A stretch of DNA of 64,000 bases from Gammaproteobacteria bacterium (GCA_016874135.1 VGVE01000003.1:27357-91356); one strand, 5' to 3'; counted from the first letter of the stretch, positions 8,465 to 18,149 are shown. A program made the numbers and translations. Notes: a model not told the origin generated them from the sequence alone.

Positions 8465-10036
8465 ATGGCCGCAAACCCTCAGCCCATGGCTGGCACTCAT
8501 CCTCCGCGCTCTGAAAACCACGTCGATCTCTCCACTGCTGCGCTCGCCGAGCAGGCAGTACGCAGGAATGAAGGGGAGTTTGCGAGCAACGGCGCCATTG
8601 TCGTCCTGACCGGGAAGCGGACTGGCCGCTCGCCAAAAGACCGCTTCATCGTCAAAGAGCTCTCGACCTCTGACGCAATCGACTGGGGCGCCATCAATCA
8701 GCCCGTTGCTCCGGAGATCTTCGATGCATTGTGGGACCGAGTGCAGGTCCACCTTGCCGATCGCGAGACCTTTGTATCGCATCTGCATGTCGGCGCCGAT
8801 CCCGAGCACTACCTGCCGATCGAAGTCACCACGGAATACGCGTGGCATGCACTCTTCGGCCGATCCCTGTTCATCGTTCCGGATCACTTCAATCCGCACA
8901 ACAAGCAGGTCTGGCAAATCGCCAACGCACCGGAGTTCACCTGTGATCCCGCCCGTGACGGGACCAACAGCGATGGCACGGTGATGATCAATTTTGCCCA
9001 GCGCAAAGTACTGCTTGCCGGCATGCGTTACGCCGGCGAGATGAAAAAATCGATGTTCTCGGTGCTGAATTTCCTGCTGCCCGAAAAAGACGTGCTGCCC
9101 ATGCACTGTTCAGCAAATGTCGGCGACAGCGGCGACGTCACCCTCTTCTTCGGTCTGTCAGGGACCGGCAAAACCACATTGTCTGCCGATCCTTCCCGCT
9201 ATCTGATCGGCGATGACGAACACGGCTGGGGCCGAGGTACAGTGTTCAACTTTGAAGGCGGCTGTTATGCCAAGTGCATCAACCTGTCGCGCAAGAACGA
9301 GCCGGTGATCTGGGACGCCATCGCTTTTGGCGCGATCGTCGAAAACGTGATCATGGACCCCGACAGCCGCAATCCCGACTACACCAACAGTTCTCTCACT
9401 GAAAACACCCGCGCCTGTTATCCACGCAGCAACATCGAACTCAAGGTTGACGACAACCGCGCAGGCGAACCCAACAACATCATCTTTCTGACCTGCGATG
9501 TCAGCGGCGTTCTGCCACCGGTATCGATTCTTTCCAAGGAAGCAGCGGCGTATCACTTCCTCTCGGGTTACACCGCGGCTGTTGGCTCAACTGAAATCGG
9601 CTCCACCGAAGCCTACAAAGCTACGTTCTCCACGTGTTTCGGCGCACCGTTCTTCCCGCGGCCCGCGGGTGTTTACGCGGATCTGCTGATGAAACGTATC
9701 GAGGAATTCCGCTCGCGCGTCTATCTCGTCAATACCGGATGGACCGGAGGTGGGTACGGCGTCGGCAAACGGTTCGACATTCCGGTTACCCGCGCAATCA
9801 TCGCCGCCGTGCAGTCTGGGGCTCTTGAGAAGGTCGGCACGACACGTATTAAAGGCCTGAACCTCGATGTTCCGGTCAGCGTTCCAGGTATCGATGCAAA
9901 ACTCCTGAACCCACGCGCTGCGTGGGCTGATGTCGCTGCCTACGACGCTGCGGCACAAAGCCTGGCCACGAAGTTCCAGGAGAATTTCCGCAAGTTCAAG
10001 GTACCTGCCGCCATCGTCGCCGCCGGTCCGGCCTGA
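8465..10036 (+). CDS. pckA: phosphoenolpyruvate carboxykinase (ATP)
   Basis: 523-residue ATP-dependent PEP carboxykinase, which converts oxaloacetate to phosphoenolpyruvate in gluconeogenesis. Visible are the substrate loop [14 protein letters not shown] near 50, the P-loop [12 protein letters not shown] near 230, the metal-binding IGDDEHGW and the C-terminal [14 protein letters not shown]. Length is usual (about 515-540). The frame opens 58 codons earlier inside hslR; ATG 8465 is chosen for the GGAAG sequence upstream and for homologous N-termini. A CATAAT hexamer at 8422-8427 may be a -10 element, but no good -35 is seen. Confidence 0.95.
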   Translation: MAANPQPMAGTHPPRSENHVDLSTAALAEQAVRRNEGEFASNGAIVVLTGKRTGRSPKDRFIVKELSTSDAIDWGAINQPVAPEIFDALWDRVQVHLADRETFVSHLHVGADPEHYLPIEVTTEYAWHALFGRSLFIVPDHFNPHNKQVWQIANAPEFTCDPARDGTNSDGTVMINFAQRKVLLAGMRYAGEMKKSMFSVLNFLLPEKDVLPMHCSANVGDSGDVTLFFGLSGTGKTTLSADPSRYLIGDDEHGWGRGTVFNFEGGCYAKCINLSRKNEPVIWDAIAFGAIVENVIMDPDSRNPDYTNSSLTENTRACYPRSNIELKVDDNRAGEPNNIIFLTCDVSGVLPPVSILSKEAAAYHFLSGYTAAVGSTEIGSTEAYKATFSTCFGAPFFPRPAGVYADLLMKRIEEFRSRVYLVNTGWTGGGYGVGKRFDIPVTRAIIAAVQSGALEKVGTTRIKGLNLDVPVSVPGIDAKLLNPRAAWADVAAYDAAAQSLATKFQENFRKFKVPAAIVAAGPA

Positions 10037-10151
10037 AACTGACGTCACTTTGACCTCCGGATCAGGTCGGCGCGGGTACACGAGCGGCGGGCACAGGAGC
10101 GACGAGTACGGGAGGCTGTGCCCTCCTGGCCAAACCGGTTAACCTCCTCCC

Positions 10152-11711
10152 ATGCAAGAGAATCGGATCCCAGAACCAGCCGGGGGGGCACTGGCCGCGC
10201 TGCAGAAAAGTCGTTTTGACAACGGCCGGCTGCTGTACCGGGGTATCGAAAAAGAAAGTCTGCGTATCGACAGCTCAGGCATGTTGGCGCAGACCCCGCA
10301 CCCGCTCGCACTCGGGTCGGCGCTCATGCATCCGCAGATCACCACGGACTTCTGCGAAACCCAACTCGAACTGATTACCGGTGTACATCCGACGGCCGAG
10401 AATTGCCTCGCCGAACTCACCGACATTCACCGGTTTGTCTGGTCCAGTCTCGGCGATGAACTGATCTGGCCAGCGAGCATGCCGTGCAAGCTCCCGCCGC
10501 CCGATCAAATCCCCATTGGCCAATACGGCACATCCAACAAAGGGATGACCAAGACAGTCTACCGGCGCGGGCTTGCGAATCGTTACGGACCCGTCATGCA
10601 GACGATCTCAGGAATCCACTACAACTTTTCCGTGGATAACGCGGTCTTCGCAGCACTCGGTATCACCACTGCAGCAGCACGGACAGATGCGTACTTTTCC
10701 CTGATCCGCAACTTCCGGCGTTATTCATGGTTACTCATCTATCTCTTCGGCGCGTCACCGGCAATCTGCCGCAGCTTCGGTTCGGCGCAGCAGACCGGGC
10801 TCGAGCCCATCGGTGAAGGTAGCCTGCACCTGCCCTGGGCGACATCCCTGCGCATGGGGCCGCTCGGGTACACCAGCGACGCTCAACGCCAGATCCATGT
10901 CAGCTTCAACAATCTTGAGGCGTATGCGGCCAGCATCCGGCAGGCCCTTTCAACGAGACACCCGCCGTATTCGAAAATCGGCACTCTGGTGGACGGCGAA
11001 TACCGACAGTTGACCGATACGCTCATCCAGATCGAAAACGAGTTCTACGGCACCATTCGGCCAAAACGCCCACTCAAACCGGCAGAACGTCCGCTGACAG
11101 CGCTGTTTGACCGCGGCGTCGGCTACATTGAAGTGCGGTGTATGGACCTCAATCCCTTCCTGCCGGTCGGGATCAATACCACCGTGATGCGTTTTCTGGA
11201 TGTATTCCTCCTCTACTGCCTGCTCGCCCCAAGCCCGGAGGATTCACCCACGGAGTCTGCCCGTCTGCATGCCAACCAGGTGGCCGTCGTACAACGTGGG
11301 CGTGAGCCAGGGTTGACGCTTGATCTGGGTAACGGACCTGAGCCGCTGGCCAAACTCGCTGTCGTCTTGCTCGACGCCTGCAAGCCCATCGCCTCCTGGC
11401 TCGACTCGGTGAGTGAAGGGGAAGCGTATGCGGCCAGTGTGTCGGCACAGCGGCCATGCATCGCCAACCCGGACCTGACACCTTCAGCAAAAGTGCTGAA
11501 GAAGATCCGCGATGGCCAGTCTTTCTTCGAGGTGGTCATGGCGGAGGCTCAAGATCAGCGCGACTGGTTCAAAACGCGAGCACCTACTACAAACGAATCA
11601 CTCGAGTGGAGTGCGCGCGCGCGTCAGTCCCTTGCAGACCAACAAAACCTTGAAGCCTCGGAAAATATCGACTTCGCGACCCACCTCGCCACCTATCTGC
11701 GCGTGCCGTGA
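10152..11711 (+). CDS. gshA: glutamate-cysteine ligase
   Basis: 519-residue proteobacterial (class 1) gamma-glutamylcysteine synthetase, the first step of glutathione synthesis. Recognisable segments are LLYRGIEKESLRID near 29-42, TTDFCETQLELITG near 64, YGTSNKGMTKTVYRRGLANRYG near 125 read in two parts, and the SGIHYNFS active-site strand near 152. There is no gshB in the window. The start lacks a normal ribosome site: the bases just before ATG are CCTCCTCCC, the reverse of a Shine-Dalgarno sequence, while GGGAGG lies about 40 bases upstream. The stop overlaps the acpH start (GTGA). Confidence 0.94.
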   Translation: MQENRIPEPAGGALAALQKSRFDNGRLLYRGIEKESLRIDSSGMLAQTPHPLALGSALMHPQITTDFCETQLELITGVHPTAENCLAELTDIHRFVWSSLGDELIWPASMPCKLPPPDQIPIGQYGTSNKGMTKTVYRRGLANRYGPVMQTISGIHYNFSVDNAVFAALGITTAAARTDAYFSLIRNFRRYSWLLIYLFGASPAICRSFGSAQQTGLEPIGEGSLHLPWATSLRMGPLGYTSDAQRQIHVSFNNLEAYAASIRQALSTRHPPYSKIGTLVDGEYRQLTDTLIQIENEFYGTIRPKRPLKPAERPLTALFDRGVGYIEVRCMDLNPFLPVGINTTVMRFLDVFLLYCLLAPSPEDSPTESARLHANQVAVVQRGREPGLTLDLGNGPEPLAKLAVVLLDACKPIASWLDSVSEGEAYAASVSAQRPCIANPDLTPSAKVLKKIRDGQSFFEVVMAEAQDQRDWFKTRAPTTNESLEWSARARQSLADQQNLEASENIDFATHLATYLRVP

Positions 11712-12364
11712 ATTTTCTCGCGCACTGTCTGCTCGCCGCGCGCGCAGCCGACTACCACGACGATGAGCTCGTTGCCGGCGGCATCCTCGGTGATTTCTGG
11801 AAGGGAGCGGTGCCGGATTATTGGACGCCGGGGCTGCAAACCGGCGTCCGCCTGCATCGGCGAATCGATGCGGTCTCAAACCGGCATGCGCAAATCCGCC
11901 AGAGCTGTGCCCGCTTTCCCGCATCGATCAGGCGCTACGCGCCGATTCTGGTCGATATCCATGCCGACCTTGTTCTGGCGAACCGGTGGAGCGCACATTG
12001 CAGTGCGCCACTGCAACGGTTTGCCGATGCCTGCTATTCGAGCATAACCACTCTTCACGTTGTTCCAGGCGGTGTCTCCGAAGATACCCTCCGATTCACG
12101 GGTTATCTGCAGGAGCGCAATCTGCTCAATCTCTATGGAACATGGGAAGGGGTTGAGCTCTGCATCCGGAGCGTCGCTCGCAGGCTCAATGACATGAGTT
12201 TCTCAGCCGCCGCGTTTGAGACCTGTCAGGAACTCAACGCTTCGCTGTCTGAGGACTTCGATGCGTTTTTTCCCGACCTTTTGACTGAAGCCCGCGAGTT
12301 TGTCAGCGCCGAGCAGTCCGGGGCCGCGCTGATTCGTGCAGAACGATTTAGAGCTGAACAATGA
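11708..12364 (+). CDS. acpH: acyl carrier protein phosphodiesterase
   Basis: 218-residue AcpH family protein, which removes the 4'-phosphopantetheine group from holo-ACP. The start MNFLAHCLLA is diagnostic of the family, followed by the metal-binding histidine/aspartate segments GGILGDFWKGAV and RLHRRIDAVSNRH near 49-61. It starts with GTG overlapping the gshA stop, so it is coupled to gshA. Its 3' end overlaps the end of the FliL-like gene on the other strand by 17 bases. Confidence 0.88.
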   Translation: MNFLAHCLLAARAADYHDDELVAGGILGDFWKGAVPDYWTPGLQTGVRLHRRIDAVSNRHAQIRQSCARFPASIRRYAPILVDIHADLVLANRWSAHCSAPLQRFADACYSSITTLHVVPGGVSEDTLRFTGYLQERNLLNLYGTWEGVELCIRSVARRLNDMSFSAAAFETCQELNASLSEDFDAFFPDLLTEAREFVSAEQSGAALIRAERFRAEQ

Positions 12365-12779
12365 AATTGGTGAACATCAGCTCTTCAACGTAAGGCTTGC
12401 CGGCTTCTTCCAGCAGAAATTCCTGTATCGCCTTGGCGAGGTCGAGGCGGATCTGTTCACGCCCTTCGGCAGTAATGACTGTGGACTCATCCTGACCGGA
12501 AACGCCGAGTACCAGGATGTTCTTCACTGCGGGCATGTGTGCTTCGATAATCGCCTTGCCCGCCGCTCCCTTCACGGAAATGGCGACATCCGTCTTGAGG
12601 TATGCAAACCGTCCACTTTGGGACTTGCCGATGTTCAGTATGAGTGTCGGCGTCACGGTCACGTAGTTGATCGTCTCATCCACGACGCCTTCTTCCGGCT
12701 CCGGCGCAGCCTCTTGGGCCTGCGCAGATGGAAGCGTCGCCACTGCCAGACAGAACACAGCGGACCAAAGGAACGGCAT
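12348..12779 (-). CDS. FliL-like periplasmic/membrane protein
   Basis: 143 residues. A signal peptide (MPFLWSAVFCLAVATLPSAQAQ) is followed by an acidic linker (EPEEG) and a FliL-type domain with TINYVTVTPTLILNI, FAYLKTDVAISVKG and the C-terminal VEELMFTNFIVQL. FliL proteins attach to the flagellar basal body or stomatin-like rings, but no flagellar gene is nearby, so this is one of the isolated FliL-like proteins found outside flagellar operons and its role is open. The frame is open far upstream; ATG at 12779 is chosen because the signal peptide begins there. The ribosome site is weak. Confidence 0.75.
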   Translation of the reverse strand: MPFLWSAVFCLAVATLPSAQAQEAAPEPEEGVVDETINYVTVTPTLILNIGKSQSGRFAYLKTDVAISVKGAAGKAIIEAHMPAVKNILVLGVSGQDESTVITAEGREQIRLDLAKAIQEFLLEEAGKPYVEELMFTNFIVQL

Positions 12780-12945
12780 CAGCCGATTCTGGTGCAGCGG
12801 AGAGTTGCGATCACAATACCGGCTCAGATCATCGTGGCTCACGGACAGTACCTGCTGGAACGGTGGTTGGGTTTCCGTTTCAGCATAGTTGACGACGTCA
12901 CACCTGCCAGTCATCTTCCGATTTTCCAACCGTTCGGACTCTGAC

Positions 12946-13926
12946 ATGCGCGCTGTTCTGTGCACCCACCATGGCATGCCCGAGGATCTCAGCCTTTCCG
13001 AGATCCCCGACCCCGTCGTTGGTGACGGACAACTGTTGATCGACGTGCACGCGAGCTCACTCAACTTCCCCGATGTGCTGATGATCCAGGGGAAGTACCA
13101 GACCCAACCGCCACTACCGTTTTCGCCCGGAGGCGAGTTAGCCGGAGTGGTCGCTGATATCGGTGCTGGTGTATCCGGCTGGAATGTCGGCGACCGGGTG
13201 TTCGGCGGCACGGGTTCCGGTGCATTTCGCGAGAAGGCCGTTGTGCCGGCCGGTGCGATGCGGCGTATGCCTGACCAAATGGACTTTGCGACCGCCTCCG
13301 GACTCAGCACGACCTACGGAACGTCGTACTACGCGCTCAAACAACGTGCGGATCTCAAACCAGGCGAAACCCTGCTTGTCACTGGCGCAGGGGGCGGTGT
13401 CGGGATCGCCGCCGTCGAACTCGGAGTCGCCATGGGCGCCTGGGTGATCGCTGCCGCGAGCTCTGATCAAAAACTGGAATTGGCCCGCGCTGCCGGAGCT
13501 GCCGAGCTCATCAACTACGGCGATGGCAAGCTCAAGGACAAGGTGAAGGTCGTGACAGGTGGACGCGGCGTCGACGTCATCTACGACCCGGTGGGTGGCC
13601 CGATGTTCGATGACTGCATGCGCTCGATCGCCTGGTACGGTCGTGTGCTGGTCATCGGCTTTGCCAACGGCGAAATCCCGAAATTACCCACCAATCTGGT
13701 GCTGCTCAAGAGTTGTCAGGTGATCGGCGTGTTCTATGGTGCATGGACAGCACGGGAGCCTCAGGGCGCCGCAGAGAACATGCGCGAGATCGTCGCGATG
13801 TGCGTCTCCGGCAAACTGCGACCCAGCATCGGCGCGATCTACCCCATAACGAAATACGCTGAAGCACTGCGCTGTCTCATGGAACGACGGGCACTCGGCA
13901 AAGTTGTCCTGGAGATCCGCCCTTGA
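12946..13926 (+). CDS. NADPH:quinone oxidoreductase-like MDR protein
   Basis: 326-residue zinc-independent medium-chain dehydrogenase/reductase. The N-terminal GroES-like domain has SLNFPDVLMIQGKYQ and PGGELAGVV; the Rossmann domain has the nucleotide motif TGAGGGVG near 148 and DVIYDPVGG near 207. Structural zinc cysteines are absent, as expected for the quinone oxidoreductase/crotonase-type branch. The frame opens 19 codons upstream, but MRAVLCTHHG at 12946 is the family-type start. Its TGA overlaps the TTG start of dsbB. Confidence 0.88.
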   Translation: MRAVLCTHHGMPEDLSLSEIPDPVVGDGQLLIDVHASSLNFPDVLMIQGKYQTQPPLPFSPGGELAGVVADIGAGVSGWNVGDRVFGGTGSGAFREKAVVPAGAMRRMPDQMDFATASGLSTTYGTSYYALKQRADLKPGETLLVTGAGGGVGIAAVELGVAMGAWVIAAASSDQKLELARAAGAAELINYGDGKLKDKVKVVTGGRGVDVIYDPVGGPMFDDCMRSIAWYGRVLVIGFANGEIPKLPTNLVLLKSCQVIGVFYGAWTAREPQGAAENMREIVAMCVSGKLRPSIGAIYPITKYAEALRCLMERRALGKVVLEIRP

Positions 13927-14414
13927 TCAGCCATCTGCGATCACCTTTCTTGGTCAAACACTGGCCAATCCTCGTGATCGGGATAACCGGCGTGCCCCTC
14001 TTCCTGGCGCTGATCATCGAATACATGGCGGGTTTGGTGCCCTGCGCACTCTGTCTAATGCAGCGGGTGTGGATGATCGCCGCCGGCCTGATCGCTGTGT
14101 TCGCCTGGATACACGCGACCGACAACCGATTTTACCCGGCACTGACTGCAACGATCGCAGGAATCGGCGCCAGTTTTTCGATCCGTCACCTCTATCTGCA
14201 AACACTTCCGGAACATGAGGCACCAAGCTGCGGACCGGATGTCGACTACATGCTGCAGAACTTCCCGCTGGCCGATGTGCTGCTCACCATGACCCGCGGC
14301 ACAGGAGACTGCGCCAAGGTGACGTCGATCGTCGATGTGCTGTTTCCTGTCGGGGCACTAGTGATTTTGCTGCTGGTGATTGGGCTCTGCGCCGTCAGAA
14401 CCTTTCGTCGATAA
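13923..14414 (+). CDS. dsbB: disulfide bond formation protein DsbB
   Basis: 163-residue inner-membrane quinone reductase that reoxidises DsbA. Four hydrophobic segments are visible. The first periplasmic redox pair is C41/C44 (PCALC) with the quinone-contact arginine in LMQRVW, and the second pair is C103 and C130. It starts with TTG overlapping the upstream stop. A dsbB-type gene (dsbH) next to algQ is the Pseudomonas arrangement, and algQ follows here after 131 bases. No dsbA lies in the window. Confidence 0.92.
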   Translation: MISHLRSPFLVKHWPILVIGITGVPLFLALIIEYMAGLVPCALCLMQRVWMIAAGLIAVFAWIHATDNRFYPALTATIAGIGASFSIRHLYLQTLPEHEAPSCGPDVDYMLQNFPLADVLLTMTRGTGDCAKVTSIVDVLFPVGALVILLLVIGLCAVRTFRR

Positions 14415-14545
14415 AAGATCCAACCCGGCCACCTCGGTGCCAGCCTCGCCCCTTGCCACGTTCCACCGCCAATTTTCCGGCGATTTCTGGACGAATCCGG
14501 AATCGCTGCTACGGTTAAAAGGCAACTTCAACGGCGAGGGGAGCC

Positions 14546-14980
14546 ATGCAAAACGCAATCAGTGCCTTCAGTGATCGTTTTTACACTTCACCGCAGCGTC
14601 TGCTGCGATATCTGCTGAAACTTGGCCAGGCGATCGATTCGGACACACCCGATCTCGCCGCAGCGCTGACGACCCGATTTTGCGATTCGCTCGTCGACTA
14701 CCTGTCGACGGGGCATTTCCAGGTTCTCGAGCGGTTCACGCCGACTCTTGACCAGGTTGCTGCCTTCGAGGCGACCACTCGCCAGGCGCTCACTTTTTGC
14801 GATGAGTTCGGTAACGGAACCGCTGCGGATACCCGGGTTCTGAAGGCTGCGCTGGAACGCCTGGTGTTCGTCATTGACCCCCGCATGGACGTGGAGGATG
14901 AGGTCATCCAGCGCGCGGTGGTCGTGGGCCAAAAACGGCGCCAAAGCCGCTTTCTGCCCCTGCAGCCCGCACGCGCCTGA
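14546..14980 (+). CDS. algQ: Rsd/AlgQ family anti-sigma-70 regulator
   Basis: 144 residues of the Rsd/AlgQ helical-bundle family, which binds the housekeeping sigma factor. The signature FCDSLVDYLSTGHFQVLERF near 51-70 matches the conserved FCQxLVDYLSAGHF of this family. The C-terminal half is helical (VLKAALERLVFVIDPRMDVEDE). Length fits. A strong ribosome site (GAGGGGAGCC) precedes ATG. A hairpin directly follows the stop codon. Position after dsbB agrees with Pseudomonas. Identity to AlgQ rather than Rsd is a matter of naming only. Confidence 0.8.
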   Translation: MQNAISAFSDRFYTSPQRLLRYLLKLGQAIDSDTPDLAAALTTRFCDSLVDYLSTGHFQVLERFTPTLDQVAAFEATTRQALTFCDEFGNGTAADTRVLKAALERLVFVIDPRMDVEDEVIQRAVVVGQKRRQSRFLPLQPARA

Positions 14981-15010
14981 CCCGCTTGCGGGTCGGCAAC
15001 TTGTTTTTTC
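14979..15010 (+). terminator. intrinsic terminator after algQ
   Basis: GACCCGC and GCGGGTC form a hairpin with a minimal TT loop (14979-14994). A run of six T follows at 15004-15009, about nine bases after the stem, a little further than usual. It begins on the algQ stop codon. Confidence 0.55.
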
Positions 15011-15257
15011 CCGCTTTTCTGCGCTCAAGGCACGCGCCTGAAGGCCAAGCGTTCGTCGAGGGATATCTCTTCCAGCGGCGGAACCCCGTCACAAAGTGGA
15101 AAAGCAAGCCTGAATTAACTACGTTGATGTAGAAACAGCCATTTTCAGGGTGCTATATTCCGCGTTGAAGAGTCGTTAGCACGACGCTTTTCTCTCGAGA
15201 ACAAGAATTAAGCCACAAAAGCTGGCAACGCCTCGAGGCGAATTGACCAGGAGAGAG
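15011..15257. other. intergenic region before the ParA-like gene
   Basis: No gene is supported here. A TATATT hexamer near 15162-15167 is a candidate -10 box, but no convincing -35 lies 16-18 bases upstream. The stretch ends in an AGGAGAGAG ribosome-site-like sequence that serves the small leader frame at 15258. Confidence 0.3.
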
Positions 15258-15413
15258 GTGAACGGTTTCAAGAAGTACCTTCACCAACGAACTTTGGGGG
15301 TCAAGGTTCCGCTCGTCTGGTGCGGGGCCGTACGGGACGCGCGATCATGGCTGATGTTCTCCGTCGCATTCTGGTCGTTAACGGAAAGGGTGGGTGTGGA
15401 AAAACCACGGTAG
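15258..15413 (+). CDS. possible leader ORF overlapping the ParA-like gene
   Basis: A 51-codon frame starts with GTG immediately after a strong AGGAGAGAG ribosome site and ends in TAG 64 bases inside the ParA-like gene, in another frame. The ParA-like ATG at 15347 has no good ribosome site of its own. Either this is a leader peptide that couples translation, or the parA frame has lost its original start through a small frameshift, or the frame is accidental. The peptide (starting VNGFKKYLHQRTLG) matches nothing I know. Confidence 0.25.
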   Translation: MNGFKKYLHQRTLGVKVPLVWCGAVRDARSWLMFSVAFWSLTERVGVEKPR

Positions 15414-16132
15414 CGACAAATCTCGCCGCAATGATGGCGAGAGGACCGACTGTGGACGAAAAAGGTGAGCCCAAGTCGCGCAAAGTCGTGCTGGTCGATC
15501 ACGACCCGCAGGCGAGCAGCAGCTACTGGGTCGAACAGCGCGGCCAGCATCTGCCACCGATACAGGTCATCCCGGCCCACCAGCGAACGAATATGTACCA
15601 GACACAGACGTTCGCCTACCGCATTCCTTTCGATACCGATGTCGTGATCGTGGACGCGCACTCGAACTCGAGAGACCGGGATCTCGAGAACTTGTTGAAA
15701 CAGTCCGACATCGTGCTGGTACCCATCCTCGCCTCACCAATCGACATTCGCGCCGGCGGCAGATTTATCGCCGAGCTTCTTACGCATCGCGCCTTTCGCG
15801 CCGCGCCACGTCCGATAGGAGTGATTTCGAACCGTGTTCAACCGCGGTCAGAGACCGCCCACAAGCTCGCGCATTTCCTCGAGTGCCTTGACGTTCCGAA
15901 CGTCGCGACTTTCCGCGATACGCCCGCATACCACGAAGCCATGGAAAGAGGTCGAGGCATCGTCGAGCTGCACGATTACCGCGGTGCGCGCCGTGAGTAC
16001 GCCGAATGGCGTCAGCTGCTGGAATGGATCGAGTCCCGCTCTCTGGGCGCAACACGGACCCCGTCTACCATTCGTTCGATGCCACTTGCCGCCAACCGCC
16101 GCATGGAGCCTTCAGCCTCCGCCCAGGCGTGA
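15347..16132 (+). CDS. ParA/MinD-like P-loop ATPase
   Basis: 261 residues with the deviant Walker A motif KGGCGKTT near 15, the switch region VDHDPQASS near 51, and VVIVDAHSNSRDRD near 95. This is the SIMIBI ATPase fold used for DNA segregation, polar positioning of cargo or septum placement. There is no parB partner or centromere-like repeat beside it, so a chromosome-partition role is unlikely; an orphan ParA positioning some cellular complex is possible. ATG 15347 gives the normal N-terminus; the frame opens at a GTG at 15320. A weak terminator follows. Confidence 0.8.
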   Translation: MADVLRRILVVNGKGGCGKTTVATNLAAMMARGPTVDEKGEPKSRKVVLVDHDPQASSSYWVEQRGQHLPPIQVIPAHQRTNMYQTQTFAYRIPFDTDVVIVDAHSNSRDRDLENLLKQSDIVLVPILASPIDIRAGGRFIAELLTHRAFRAAPRPIGVISNRVQPRSETAHKLAHFLECLDVPNVATFRDTPAYHEAMERGRGIVELHDYRGARREYAEWRQLLEWIESRSLGATRTPSTIRSMPLAANRRMEPSASAQA

Positions 16133-16160
16133 TTGAATCTGCTTGATTGATTTGGTTCGG

Positions 16161-16180
16161 CAGGCGGATCTGCCTGTTTT
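16161..16180 (+). terminator. weak intrinsic terminator
   Basis: CAGGC-GGATCT-GCCTG hairpin followed by TTTT, 28 bases after the ParA-like stop codon. The stem is only five base pairs. Confidence 0.4.
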
Positions 16181-16262
16181 ACTGTGCAGCACACCTCAAC
16201 GAGTTACCCACCCGTCAACCTGATAGGCTTCGCGCCTGCAAAATCAGCCGCCTTGTATCCTG

Positions 16263-18149
16263 ATGATCACGGCCCAGAACATCGTCTTCAAAAGAGGCGA
16301 ATCCACAATTTTTGATGCCCTCTCGTTCGTCGTTCATGCGGGCCAGAAGGTAGGCGTTGTCGGCCGCAACGGCGTGGGCAAGTCGACCCTGTTTCATTTT
16401 TTCGGTGATGGCCTGGAGCCGGATACCGGGGACTTGGTCTATCCAACCGGATGGAGAATCAGTCGGCTTCGGCAGGAAGTCGACGGTGGCGCACGACCGG
16501 CCATCGAGTTTGTGATCGACGGTCACGCCGAACTTCGTCGTATCGAACGGCGACTGGAAAAACTGCAGCAGGACCCCGCCGCGGACGGCACGTTCCTCGC
16601 CGAGCTGCATGGCCTCTTCCAGGACCTCGGCGGACACACGGCCTACGCGGATGCCGCTTCGATCCTCGACGGCCTCGGATTCCAAAGCACCGATTTCCAA
16701 AAGCCCTTCAACACCTTTTCCGGCGGTTGGCGAATCAGGCTCGCCCTGGCGCGTGCGTTGACGACCCCCGCCGATCTTTTGTTGTTGGACGAGCCGACCA
16801 ACCATCTCGATATGGAAACAACTGTCTGGTTGGAGCAGTTTCTCGGTCGCTTCGAAGGCACTTTGCTGGTCATTGCTCATGACCGTCAGTTTCTCGACAA
16901 CGTCTGCTCCAACACTCTGCACTTGCATCAAGGCACCGCCCGCGTGTATCGGGGTGGTTATTCCGCATTCGAACGCAGCCGAGCCGAGGAAGCTGAGCGA
17001 GAACTGCGACTGGCGGAAAAACGCGACACCGAAATCGAACACATCAGCAAGTTCGTTTCGCGGTTTCGGGCCAAGGCTTCAAAAGCAAGCCAGGTGCAGA
17101 GCCGGCTCAAAAGGTTAGAGAAACTGCTCGAAGTTGCACCCGCCCGCAAGGACAGCCCCTATCGCGTGACCTTCGACAATCCGGAACGCATGTCTAATCC
17201 GCTGCTTCATCTGCGTGGCGTTCAGCTCGGTTATGGCGCACGTGTTGTGCTCGAACAGATCTCTCAGTCGGTGCTCCCGGGTGATCGGATCGGTGTGCTC
17301 GGCGCTAACGGTGCTGGTAAGACCACACTGCTGCGTTGCCTTGTTGGCGATCTGCCTGTCGTCAAAGGGGAATATTCCCGCGGCGACCATTCCGCTACCG
17401 GTTACTTCTCCCAGCATCAGATGGAAGTTCTGGATCCAGACAGAACACCATTACGTCAGGTAATCGCCGATGATCCCGAGCTATCTGAACAGGCTGCACG
17501 CAATCTGCTCGGCTGTTGGGGATTCGACGGGACCATGGTCGACCGGCCAATAGCGACGCTATCAGGTGGGGAAAGGGCGCGACTGGTGCTCGCGATGATT
17601 GCGCACAAATCGCCCGCGATACTGGTGCTCGACGAACCGACCAACCACCTGGATATCGACATGCGGGATGCGCTCGCCCTGGCACTCCAGGAATACACCG
17701 GCGCACTCATCGTCGTTTCGCACGATCGCCACACGCTCGAAGCAGTCTGTGATGAGTTTTGGATCGTGCGCGATGGCCGGGTGAGCCGGACCAGCCGAAC
17801 GCTGGACGACTATCTGCTGGAACATGCCGTAAGGCGCGATAGGGGAGACGCTGCGAAATCCGCCGACACCGCTTCCCGCCGTAGCGGTCGGCAAGAACGG
17901 GCACGGGAACGCGCCGGGTTACAGGACACGAAGAAAAAGCTGAAAGCCATCGAGAAATCCATGGACTCAACCACGGCTGAACTCGCTGCCATCGAAAGCC
18001 GCCTTGCAAACCCGGAGATCTATCATGGTTTGCCAGCGGATGAACTCCGCGAACTGCTGCAGTCCGCGGCCAAGACGCGGACCCGCCTGGAGGCACTGGA
18101 GGCGGAATGGCTAGGCCTCGCCGAGCTCCTTGAAACACCCGATGGCTGA
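16263..18149 (+). CDS. yheS: ABC-F ATPase, YheS family
   Basis: 628-residue soluble protein with two ABC domains and no membrane part. Walker A motifs are GRNGVGKST near 34 and GANGAGKTT near 346; signatures are FSGGWRIRLALARA and LSGGERARLVLA; both Walker B motifs read LLDEPTNHLD or VLDEPTNHLD. Between them is the charged P-site tRNA-interaction linker (EERELRLAEKRD... SRFRAKASKASQVQSR). ABC-F proteins act on the ribosome E site as translation factors. A C-terminal coiled coil near 540-620 is present, as in YheS. Domain order and length fit YheS rather than Uup or EttA. Confidence 0.88.
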   Translation: MITAQNIVFKRGESTIFDALSFVVHAGQKVGVVGRNGVGKSTLFHFFGDGLEPDTGDLVYPTGWRISRLRQEVDGGARPAIEFVIDGHAELRRIERRLEKLQQDPAADGTFLAELHGLFQDLGGHTAYADAASILDGLGFQSTDFQKPFNTFSGGWRIRLALARALTTPADLLLLDEPTNHLDMETTVWLEQFLGRFEGTLLVIAHDRQFLDNVCSNTLHLHQGTARVYRGGYSAFERSRAEEAERELRLAEKRDTEIEHISKFVSRFRAKASKASQVQSRLKRLEKLLEVAPARKDSPYRVTFDNPERMSNPLLHLRGVQLGYGARVVLEQISQSVLPGDRIGVLGANGAGKTTLLRCLVGDLPVVKGEYSRGDHSATGYFSQHQMEVLDPDRTPLRQVIADDPELSEQAARNLLGCWGFDGTMVDRPIATLSGGERARLVLAMIAHKSPAILVLDEPTNHLDIDMRDALALALQEYTGALIVVSHDRHTLEAVCDEFWIVRDGRVSRTSRTLDDYLLEHAVRRDRGDAAKSADTASRRSGRQERARERAGLQDTKKKLKAIEKSMDSTTAELAAIESRLANPEIYHGLPADELRELLQSAAKTRTRLEALEAEWLGLAELLETPDG

